The notes below the pieces were generated by a model. The model saw only the letters and a list, made by a program, of their open reading frames with translations. It was not told where the DNA came from and made no database searches. A program made the translations under genes and the position numbers. Of a stretch of 47,455 bases of DNA, positions 18,371-24,786 are shown piece by piece (the first letter of the stretch is position 1; each line of letters begins with the position of its first letter). The DNA comes from Pedosphaera sp. (GTDB lineage: Bacteria; Verrucomicrobiota; Verrucomicrobiia; Limisphaerales; UBA1096): positions 1 to 47,455 of the forward strand of contig JAKUOU010000026.1 in assembly GCA_022451065.1 (NCBI GenBank), given 5' to 3'.

Positions 18371-19087
18371 ATGAAGGGTTACGTGTTTTTTTTAATGGTG
18401 GCGATGGTGCTGATGGGTTGTAGCGGCGGAGATGCTCCCCCGGTGGAACAGGCTTCGACGAAATCGGAAAAGGCAGTCATGCCAGACAATGTCACGGTTA
18501 CGCCTGTAGCGAAGGTTGACTCGTCCAAGGGTGAGGATGCGCAACCCGGAAAACTAACGCTCGGGCATCCCCCAAAAGAAACCCAACGCGGGGTCAAGCC
18601 TGTCACGAAGCCAAGCCCCAAGCCGGTTTCCGCTAATAACGCGCAGCGTAACGGAGCTACGACTTCGCAGGAGTCGCTCACTCCTGGCAAAGTCGAGGGC
18701 GAAGGCAATTTGACGAGGGAAAACGGTCAGTACTTCGCCGAGGGTTCACCGTTCGGGGGGCAGTTTGTCGATCACCATGACAACGGCACAAAGTCAGTCG
18801 AGGGGCAATTCGTCAACGGCAAACAACAGGGTATCTGGACCTTTTACCACGAGAATGGAAACCGGTTCCGAACCGGTCAATACGTCGATGGCAGGGCCGA
18901 TGGTCAGTGGATAATTTGGCGCGAAGATGGTAGCAAGTGGTCGGAGCAAACCTATGTAAACGGACAGTTGAACGGTGTCGAGACACGCTGGCATTCCAAT
19001 GGCCAAAAACAATCCGAGGCCACTTGGCAGGGCGGCAAGACGATCGCTAAGCAGGAATGGGACGAAAAGGGTGTACTCAGGCAATAG
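18371..19087 (+). CDS. Lipoprotein with MORN-type repeats
   Basis: The ATG at 18371 is chosen because it begins a lipoprotein signal (MKGYVFFLMVAMVLMGC) with the lipobox cysteine at residue 17; earlier in-frame starts overlap the divergent luxE-like region. The product is about 238 residues. A Pro/Lys-rich linker (about 20-110) leads to at least four MORN_2-like units of ~24 residues: GTKSVEGQFVNGKQQGIWTF, GNRFRTGQYVDGRADGQWII, SKWSEQTYVNGQLNGVE and GQKQSEATWQGGK. Such repeats occur in cell-surface or scaffold proteins; no enzymatic role is evident. It leads a plus-strand set with the methyltransferase-like and pseudopilin genes. Confidence 0.85.
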   Translation: MKGYVFFLMVAMVLMGCSGGDAPPVEQASTKSEKAVMPDNVTVTPVAKVDSSKGEDAQPGKLTLGHPPKETQRGVKPVTKPSPKPVSANNAQRNGATTSQESLTPGKVEGEGNLTRENGQYFAEGSPFGGQFVDHHDNGTKSVEGQFVNGKQQGIWTFYHENGNRFRTGQYVDGRADGQWIIWREDGSKWSEQTYVNGQLNGVETRWHSNGQKQSEATWQGGKTIAKQEWDEKGVLRQ

Positions 19088-19113
19088 CCGTGCTGCTAGC
19101 TGGCTTGAGGCGC

Positions 19114-19833
19114 ATGGGAGGGGCTGAACCAGAGGTGGAACGGACCCGCCGCGGTGTGCGTCTCCTGCAAAACGGTTCAGTGCTCAGCGAGGTACTGTCG
19201 AAACCGGGCGCGACCGACAGTGTATTCGATGTGCTGGCTGCGGCTGTCCGGCTGTTTTCGCCGGGAGATTGCGTGGGTATTCTTGGTTTTGCCGGGGGTG
19301 GGATGATCGCTCCGCTGCGTGCGATGGGTGGCGGGCATAAGCTCAGTGGCGTGGATCTTGATCGCGTGGGCTACGATCTTTTTTGCGATCTAAGCGCGGA
19401 ATGGAAGGGGGAGGTGCGGTTCGCGCAAGCGGATGCCGTCGAGTGGTTGAGGTCGCAGCGCGGGAAATTCGACCTGTTGCTGGAGGATCTTTCCATCGGC
19501 CGCGACGGTGACGTGTTCAAGCCGGATGTATCCATTGACGCGCTGCCGGGATTGATCCAGTCAAAACTAAAACCAGGTGGCATCGCCGTTTTTAACCTGT
19601 TACCGGCGGATGATCAGACGTGGGTCGGGATGACTGCCGAAGTCTGTGCGCCGTTTGAGTTTGGAGTGCAGATCCTGTTTGAGAGCTATTACAACCGAGT
19701 GCTGGTTCTAAGCAACGAGCCGTTGCCGGCGACTCGCGAGGTTTCGCGCCGGTTACGAGAGCCGCTGGTGGTGATAGATTCGGGAATGGCAACCGACATT
19801 AGCGTGGGCTCGTTGCGCTTGGCCAAGCGATGA
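19114..19833 (+). CDS. Spermidine synthase-like SAM-fold protein
   Basis: The protein is about 239 residues from the ATG at 19114; a GTG at 19090, right after the previous stop, is an alternative start. The core has the Rossmann-fold methyltransferase pattern: VGILGFAGGGMIAPLRAMG as the glycine-rich loop, LSGVDLDRVGYDLF as the acidic second strand, FAQADAVEWLRS, then KFDLLLEDLSIGRDGDVFKP. The arrangement resembles spermidine synthase-like proteins more than typical small-molecule methyltransferases. The substrate is unknown and the second step (polyamine binding) is not evident. Its last four bases overlap the pseudopilin start (ATGA), and its C-terminus RLAKR is encoded by a 14-base copy of the CGCTTGGCCAAGCG palindrome. 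Confidence 0.78.
   Translation: MGGAEPEVERTRRGVRLLQNGSVLSEVLSKPGATDSVFDVLAAAVRLFSPGDCVGILGFAGGGMIAPLRAMGGGHKLSGVDLDRVGYDLFCDLSAEWKGEVRFAQADAVEWLRSQRGKFDLLLEDLSIGRDGDVFKPDVSIDALPGLIQSKLKPGGIAVFNLLPADDQTWVGMTAEVCAPFEFGVQILFESYYNRVLVLSNEPLPATREVSRRLREPLVVIDSGMATDISVGSLRLAKR
19816..19829. repeat. 14-base palindrome CGCTTGGCCAAGCG, coding copy
   Basis: A perfect 14-base palindrome encodes the C-terminal Leu-Ala-Lys of the spermidine-synthase-like protein, directly before the overlap with the pseudopilin start. It is one of four perfect 14-mers of this exact form found by eye (others at 11734, 27366 and 37295). Confidence 0.9.
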
Positions 19834-20600
19834 AGAGGTATGGTAGCAGGGCGTTTACGCTGATTGAGTTGCTGGTGGTGATTGCCATCATCGCGCTTCT
19901 TGCAGGGATGTTGCTGCCGGCCTTGGCCAAGGCCAAGGCCAAGGCAAAATCAATCCAGTGCGGTTCCAACATGCGCCAGATCAGTTTGGGCGTCATGATG
20001 CATGCCGATGAACTTGAGGGCGTCCTGCCGATCGCCACGAACTTTGCCGAGCCGGAGTTGTCGCCGCAACGGATCTGGGTGACGGCGCTCGCGCGATTCC
20101 TTGGGAACCGGGAGGTGTTTCTTTGCCCGTCCGCGTCCAATGCCCAGTTTGGTGGAGACTGGGCCAACCGTAGTTGGCACCCGATCGGATATAACGGGGC
20201 AACGACGTTCGATCCGCGCGGGGTGGAAGGAGCAACCACGAAGCCCAAGTTGGTGGGAGTTCCTGAGCCAAGCCTGGCTGTGCTGTTTGCCGATACACCG
20301 AGTGGGCCAATTGATAAGAAGTACCGGGGTTATGTTTTCAGCCCGAAAAACGGTAAACGAAACAGATTCGATTCCCGGCGCTCGACGCCGTTGATTTCGG
20401 ATCGCGACCTTGTTGCGGAGATGAGCAGCAAACAGCCCAGTCAACTTAAGCCAGTGATGGCTCGGCACGGGGCCAACGGTGACGATACAGGACGCAGTAA
20501 CCTGGTGATGGCCGATGGCCACGTGGCCACGCGGACCGCTGCGTCTATCTTGCGACAGGCTCAAGGCGCAAACTTGGTTTGGGATTTCAGGCGGGAGTGA
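19830..20600 (+). CDS. Type II secretion/type IV pilus-like pseudopilin
   Basis: This 256-residue protein has a prepilin N-terminus: a short basic leader, then FTLIELLVVIAIIALLAGM with the conserved Glu five residues into the mature part. The residue before the predicted cleavage is Ala, not the usual Gly, as often seen in this verrucomicrobial family. The helix continues through LLPALAKAKAKAK, and the C-terminus carries MADGHVATR, the DGH(V/A)-type ending common in these proteins. It probably assembles into a pseudopilus or is membrane-anchored by prepilin peptidase processing. Verrucomicrobiota encode many such orphan pseudopilins of unknown role. It is coupled to the upstream gene by a four-base overlap. 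Confidence 0.88.
   Translation: MKRYGSRAFTLIELLVVIAIIALLAGMLLPALAKAKAKAKSIQCGSNMRQISLGVMMHADELEGVLPIATNFAEPELSPQRIWVTALARFLGNREVFLCPSASNAQFGGDWANRSWHPIGYNGATTFDPRGVEGATTKPKLVGVPEPSLAVLFADTPSGPIDKKYRGYVFSPKNGKRNRFDSRRSTPLISDRDLVAEMSSKQPSQLKPVMARHGANGDDTGRSNLVMADGHVATRTAASILRQAQGANLVWDFRRE
19919..19934. repeat. 16-base palindrome at start of the AKAKAK tract
   Basis: GGCCTTGGCCAAGGCC is a perfect 16-base palindrome that opens a short GGCCAA tandem run encoding LAKAKAKAK in the pseudopilin. It contains the TTGGCCAA core shared with about 30 other places in the window, though here the flanks are GGCC/GGCC and not CGC/GCG. Confidence 0.8.
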
Positions 20601-20616
20601 GTCAATAGGCCAATCG

Positions 20617-20626
20617 CTTGGCCAAG
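20617..20626. repeat. Intergenic CTTGGCCAAG palindrome
   Basis: A perfect 10-base palindrome 16 bases past the pseudopilin stop. Being non-coding, it shows that the element's frequency is not explained only by Leu-Ala-Lys codon use. Confidence 0.85.
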
Positions 20627-20635
20627 TAGGCTAGG

Positions 20636-20863
20636 TCAGTGGGTTCGGACGTGTCCGTATTTGCCGTTGCGGCGGGTGCGTGTCTCCTGAAACTTGGGCG
20701 TGTAGATCGTTTTGCTGTTAGCCTGGCTCAAGTACATGCTCATCAGGCGCGAAGAGGACAGTGGCGGTCGCCGGGTGGAAAACAATCGGCTGCAGGCGGA
20801 AACAAAGGTGTAAATGATTCTCCTCACGTGTCCAGTAAACCCAACAGCCGAAATGTACTCCAC
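20636..20863 (-). CDS. Possible small protein or gene remnant, unrecognised
   Basis: A 75-codon frame starts with GTG. Its C-terminal half is rich in Lys, Arg and Thr (SQANSKTIYTPKFQETRTRRN) and reads more like protein than the antisense frame, which is why it is listed. There is no ribosome site, no hydrophobic signal and no family I recognise. It could be the tail of a decayed gene. The position between convergent genes makes a chance frame quite possible. Confidence 0.2.
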   Translation of the reverse strand: MEYISAVGFTGHVRRIIYTFVSACSRLFSTRRPPLSSSRLMSMYLSQANSKTIYTPKFQETRTRRNGKYGHVRTH

Positions 20864-20888
20864 GATCCGTGCTATTCCAAATGAAATA

Positions 20889-20937
20889 TATTCACAGAGT
20901 TCGTTTTTTATTCACAGCACAGGTTCGACTGTGAATA
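20889..20937. repeat. Three TATTCACAG elements at 20-base spacing
   Basis: TATTCACAG occurs directly at 20889-20897 and 20909-20917, and inverted (CTGTGAATA) at 20929-20937, so starts are exactly 20 bases apart. The last two form a 9-bp stem with an 11-base loop. No U-tract follows on either strand, arguing against an intrinsic terminator; a protein-binding site or RNA structure downstream of deoC is possible. Confidence 0.6.
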
Positions 20938-20991
20938 TCCGGTGAAAGGCCGGGGAGTTCACTGTTTGCACCGCGGGGATATCCGCGACAA

Positions 20992-21651
20992 TTAACCCCC
21001 GGCAATTGTCACGCCGTAGGAAGTTCCAATGCGTGTTGCCCCAGCCTCGATCATTGCGAGCGCTGTTTCACGATCGCGAATGCCGCCGGATGCCTTTACG
21101 CCGGCTCGCTGCCCCACGGTTTCCCGCATGGATTGGACATGGCTGACCGTCGCGCCGCCAGGGCCAAACCCGGTGCTGGTCTTGACAAAATGCGCCTCGG
21201 CTTCGACCGCCAGTTTGCAGGCTGTGACGATTTGTTCGTCGCTGAAATAGCCGGTCTCGATGATGACTTTCACCCGCCGATCGTCGGCCGCTTCGATGAT
21301 ATCGCGAATTTCGCGGACAATGTAGCGGTGATCGCCGTCGATGAACCGCCCGAGGTTCATCACCATGTCGATCTCATTGGCGCCGTTGTCCACGGCGACC
21401 TCAGTTTCGTAACGCTTTGAGTCCGAATCGCTTGCGCCAAGCGGGAAGCCGACCACGGTCGCAATTGAGATATCGGTGTCGGCTAAATGATTCCACGCAT
21501 GCTGCACCCAGCAGCCGTTAAGGCAAACGGCAAACAACTGATGCTCAATGGCTTCAGCGCAGAGTTTCTCAATATCCCCGGCTGTGGCGTTGGGGCGCAG
21601 ATTGGTGTGGTCAATGTACGATCCAAGCGGCGCTTCCGGCGTATAAGGCAT
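20992..21651 (-). CDS. deoC: Deoxyribose-phosphate aldolase
   Basis: This 219-residue class I aldolase cleaves 2-deoxyribose-5-phosphate to glyceraldehyde-3-phosphate and acetaldehyde in deoxynucleoside salvage. Family marks are YIDHTNLRPNAT, VCLNGCWV, ATVVGFPLGA, NEIDMVMNLG (catalytic Asp region), VKTSTGFGPGGAT (Schiff-base lysine) and VKASGGIRD (second lysine). Length is normal. It starts three bases after the malate dehydrogenase stop, so the two genes are cotranscribed. Acetaldehyde from this reaction could feed acetyl-CoA metabolism, but no aldehyde dehydrogenase is adjacent. Confidence 0.95.
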   Translation of the reverse strand: MPYTPEAPLGSYIDHTNLRPNATAGDIEKLCAEAIEHQLFAVCLNGCWVQHAWNHLADTDISIATVVGFPLGASDSDSKRYETEVAVDNGANEIDMVMNLGRFIDGDHRYIVREIRDIIEAADDRRVKVIIETGYFSDEQIVTACKLAVEAEAHFVKTSTGFGPGGATVSHVQSMRETVGQRAGVKASGGIRDRETALAMIEAGATRIGTSYGVTIAGG

Positions 21652-21654
21652 GAA

Positions 21655-22644
21655 TCAGCTAGGCAGGAGGTCCTTGACCATCTCGCGCTCCTCCTTCAGC
21701 TCGTTCACGGTGGCGTCTAGTTTGCCTTGGCTGAAGGCATCGAGTTGTACACCCTGCACAATGTCAAACTGGCCGGCGACGTTGCGAACCGGGAAGGAGG
21801 AAATCAATCCTTCGTCCACACCGTAGCTTCCATCGGAGCAAAGGCAGACACTGTGGAAATCTCCACCGGCTGTGGGGTTGGTGATGGAGTCGATCGAGTC
21901 CACCACGGCGTTTGCCGCGCTGGCCGCGCTTGAGGCGCCACGGGCCTTGATGATCGCCGCGCCGCGCTGCTGCACTGTCTTGATAAAATCGCCCTCGAGC
22001 CACTCCTGATCGTTGACCGCCTCCGCGGCGGCTAGGCCGTTGATCTTGGCGTTGGTGAAATCCGGATACTGTGTGGCCGAGTGGTTGCCCCAGATGGCCA
22101 TGTTTGTCACTGCCGTCACGTCGACACCAGCCTTTTGTGCGAGCTGCGTTTTGGCGCGGTTTTCGTCGAGGCGCGTCATGGCGAACCACCGGTCTTTCGG
22201 TACGTCCGGCGCGTTATTCATGGCGATCAGGCAGTTGGTGTTGCACGGGTTGCCAATGACGAGAGTGCGGGCATCGCTGGCAGCGTTGTTTTGGATCGCT
22301 TGGCCTTGGCCGGTGAAAATCTTGCCGTTGATGCCGAGCAGATCACCGCGCTCCATGCCCTGCTTGCGGGGCACGCTGCCGACGAGTAGTGCCCAGTTGA
22401 CACCGTTGAACCCGGCATCAAGGTCGGCGGTGGGCACCGTGCCCTTGAGCAGCGGAAAGGCGCAGTCGTCCAATTCCATGCAAACACCATCGAGAGCCGG
22501 CAGCGCCGGCTCGATCTCGATTAGGTGAAGAATAACCGGCTGATTGGGCCCGAACATTTGGCCTGAGGCGATCCGGAACAATAGGGCATAACCGATCTGA
22601 CCGGCCGCACCGGTCACCGCAACACGAAGGGGTTCTTTACTCAT
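21655..22644 (-). CDS. mdh: Malate dehydrogenase, NAD-dependent
   Basis: This 329-residue enzyme interconverts malate and oxaloacetate in the TCA cycle. The N-terminal NAD-binding loop is [19 protein letters not shown]. Other blocks are [26 protein letters not shown] (substrate-binding arginines), [26 protein letters not shown] and [11 protein letters not shown] with the catalytic histidine. These match the cytosolic-type malate dehydrogenase branch rather than the lactate dehydrogenase-like branch. It is upstream of deoC in the same operon, an unusual but simple pairing. Start choice is unambiguous (TCA-cycle type [12 protein letters not shown]). Confidence 0.95.
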   Translation of the reverse strand: MSKEPLRVAVTGAAGQIGYALLFRIASGQMFGPNQPVILHLIEIEPALPALDGVCMELDDCAFPLLKGTVPTADLDAGFNGVNWALLVGSVPRKQGMERGDLLGINGKIFTGQGQAIQNNAASDARTLVIGNPCNTNCLIAMNNAPDVPKDRWFAMTRLDENRAKTQLAQKAGVDVTAVTNMAIWGNHSATQYPDFTNAKINGLAAAEAVNDQEWLEGDFIKTVQQRGAAIIKARGASSAASAANAVVDSIDSITNPTAGGDFHSVCLCSDGSYGVDEGLISSFPVRNVAGQFDIVQGVQLDAFSQGKLDATVNELKEEREMVKDLLPS

Positions 22645-22804
22645 AAAAAGCGGCGGACAGTATAGATTTCCGCCCGAGCCCCGACAAGGTTTTCCGTTTT
22701 GCTAGCCCCTAGGCCAGCGTTGCCTGTCACTGTTCGGGTTGTGTTGTTTTACTTGATTTCAGTTGGCAAGTTTTTGGCGGTTGACTACGCTTGTCCCTTC
22801 AGTG

Positions 22805-23290
22805 ATGAAAAAAATACTCAGCTTAATGATTGCGTTCACTGTGGTCGGTTGCGCCCGGGAGACGGCACCGGAGCCGCCGAATGCTGAGGCGTTGGTCGCC
22901 GAGCCGGTAATTGTCAAGCCGGTGGCCGAGATCATCCCACCGGAGCTACCTCCTCCACCCGCGATTTCGATTTGGGATGCAGCACGCGCCGGCGACCTTG
23001 AGGCAGTGCGCGGGCACATCGACAGTCGGGAGAATTTGGACGAGCCGGACGCGAATGATCCGCTTAAGCCGACGCCTCTGCACTGTGCCGTCGCGTCAGG
23101 TCACAAGGCGGTTGTAGAACTGCTTCTGGCTAGGGGCGTTGACATCAATGCCAAGCGTGCCGACGGGTTGACCGCACTGGATATCGTACTGAAAGTCGAT
23201 CCCGAGTCCAGTGACGAGGACCGGGCGCACCGAAAGGGTATCGCCGGTGTGCTGGTCCGCAACGGGGCCACGGCGGCCAAGCACAAGTAA
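22805..23290 (+). CDS. Lipoprotein with ankyrin repeats
   Basis: The ATG at 22805 begins a lipoprotein signal ([16 protein letters not shown]), preferred over a longer frame from 22763. The ~161-residue product has a Pro/Glu-rich linker (about 20-58) then two to three ankyrin repeats: [45 protein letters not shown] and [13 protein letters not shown]. It is probably anchored in a periplasm-facing membrane and mediates protein binding. The next gene starts 14 bases after its stop, so the two may be cotranscribed. No partner is evident. Confidence 0.85.
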   Translation: MKKILSLMIAFTVVGCARETAPEPPNAEALVAEPVIVKPVAEIIPPELPPPPAISIWDAARAGDLEAVRGHIDSRENLDEPDANDPLKPTPLHCAVASGHKAVVELLLARGVDINAKRADGLTALDIVLKVDPESSDEDRAHRKGIAGVLVRNGATAAKHK

Positions 23291-23304
23291 CGAATCGACG
23301 ATCT

Positions 23305-24681
23305 ATGAGCACTCCAAATCCCGTTCGGTGTGCCATGGCGGTTTTATTTTCGGGTGCGTTCGGGGTGTTCGGAGCGACGAATCAATCGTTGCGCGTGGCC
23401 ACCTTTGACGTCGATGCCACCCCGCCACTTGGTTACATGATGGCCTACGACCCGGTGATCCGAGTCGATGCCATGACGTTGCGTTGCCGTGGCGTGGTGT
23501 TGCTTGGCCAAGCGAAACCAATCGTGCTCTGTGCCGTTGACTGGCTTGGCATCGCCAACGAGGCGCATGATGTTTTTCGCGAGCGCTTGGCCAAGGCCGC
23601 CGGCACGACACCCGAGCGCGTGGCCGTGCACACGCTGCACCAGCACGATGCGCCGGTCTGTGATTTTCTTGCGGAGCGCCTGCTTAAGGAGGCCAAGGCC
23701 AAACACCTTGGCCGTCTGGACGGAGATTTCTGTCGGCAAACCCTGACCAGGGCCGCAGCAGCAGTGAAGGCCTCTCTGGCCAGGGCCAAGCCGGTAAGCC
23801 ACTGTGGTTGGGGCACTGCGGAGGTCAAACGCATCGCTTCCAACCGCCGCATTTTCGGGTCGGATGGCAAGGTAAGGGCAGTGCGCTATACCTCCTGCAA
23901 GGATCCGGAACTCCGTGCCGAACCAGAGGGAGTGATCGATCCTGAGCTGTCGATGCTGAGCTTCTGGAATGGTGATACACCGCTGGCCGTGCTGAGTTAC
24001 TACGCCTGTCATCCGCAGAGTTATTATCGAGTGGGCATCCCCAGCCCGGACTTCCCCGGCATCGCGCGATTCATGCGCCAACAATCGGTGCCGGAGGCCT
24101 TACACGTTCACTTCAACGGCGCGGGTGGTAACATTGGGGCAGGTAAATACAACGACGGGGCACGCACGAACCGCATCGAGTTGGCGCTGCGTATGGCCGA
24201 CGGGATGAAACGGGCTTGGAATGGGATGAACAAGTTCGCTGTCCAGCCGGGTGATGTTGGCTGGAAGGTGGAACAAGTCGCATTGCCGGTGGCCAAACAT
24301 TTGGATGAAGCCAAGCTTTTGGCCGATGTAGCGAAGGGATCAGTACCACCGGTCGCCGTGCCGGCCGCAGAGCGCCTGGCTTTTTTAAAGCGTTGCCAGG
24401 AAGGTAGGAAACTTGACCTGGCACAGCTCTCCATCGGTGACTTGCGCGTGCTGCACATGCCAGGTGAGTTGTTTGTAGAATACCAGTTGGCAGCCAAGCA
24501 GATGCGCCCCAAGCTCAACGTGGCGATGGCGGCCTACGGCGACTACGGGACATTCTACATCGGCACCGAGCGGGCTTATTCGGAAGGCGGCTACGAGACC
24601 GAGCCGCGCTCTTCAAACGTAGCCCCCGAGGTGGAGTCAGTACTGATGCAGGCCATCCGCAAGCTGCTGTCGGGGAATTAA
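23305..24681 (+). CDS. Neutral/alkaline ceramidase-like protein
   Basis: This 458-residue protein has a signal peptide (about 1-27). The N-terminal block [19 protein letters not shown] and the metal-binding-like [14 protein letters not shown], plus [15 protein letters not shown], resemble the catalytic domain of neutral non-lysosomal ceramidases. It lacks the extra C-terminal domain of the ~650-residue characterised enzymes. Many PVC genomes carry such short forms annotated only as ceramidase-domain proteins. Amidase action on a lipid or another secreted substrate is plausible but unproven; ceramide itself is doubtful because nothing in the window makes sphingolipids. Confidence 0.75.
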   Translation: MSTPNPVRCAMAVLFSGAFGVFGATNQSLRVATFDVDATPPLGYMMAYDPVIRVDAMTLRCRGVVLLGQAKPIVLCAVDWLGIANEAHDVFRERLAKAAGTTPERVAVHTLHQHDAPVCDFLAERLLKEAKAKHLGRLDGDFCRQTLTRAAAAVKASLARAKPVSHCGWGTAEVKRIASNRRIFGSDGKVRAVRYTSCKDPELRAEPEGVIDPELSMLSFWNGDTPLAVLSYYACHPQSYYRVGIPSPDFPGIARFMRQQSVPEALHVHFNGAGGNIGAGKYNDGARTNRIELALRMADGMKRAWNGMNKFAVQPGDVGWKVEQVALPVAKHLDEAKLLADVAKGSVPPVAVPAAERLAFLKRCQEGRKLDLAQLSIGDLRVLHMPGELFVEYQLAAKQMRPKLNVAMAAYGDYGTFYIGTERAYSEGGYETEPRSSNVAPEVESVLMQAIRKLLSGN

Positions 24682-24786
24682 ATGTAGAGGACACCTAGAG
24701 GCGCAGAGTGATGCATAGGAGGGTGGGAATCGTAAACCGGTTTTGGTAGGCTTGGGGATCAAGCCGGATGCGCTTGGACAAGCGGG

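Larger units (their letters stand above)
20601..20991. other. 391-base region without a confident gene
   Basis: It lies between the convergent pseudopilin and deoC genes. It holds a 10-base palindrome CTTGGCCAAG (20617-20626), a weak minus-strand frame (20636-20863) and three TATTCACAG elements (20889-20937). I found no tRNA-like fold and no U-tract terminator. Confidence 0.7.

Noticed and set aside
19923-19950. GGCCAA tandem run as a phase-variation microsatellite
   Set aside because: Only a few units and the AKAKAK reading is a common feature of verrucomicrobial pseudopilins, so protein constraint is the simpler explanation.
20909-20937. Hairpin TATTCACAG/CTGTGAATA as an intrinsic terminator
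   Set aside because: The T-run lies before the stem on the plus strand, and an A-run follows it on the minus strand, so neither direction has the needed U-tract.
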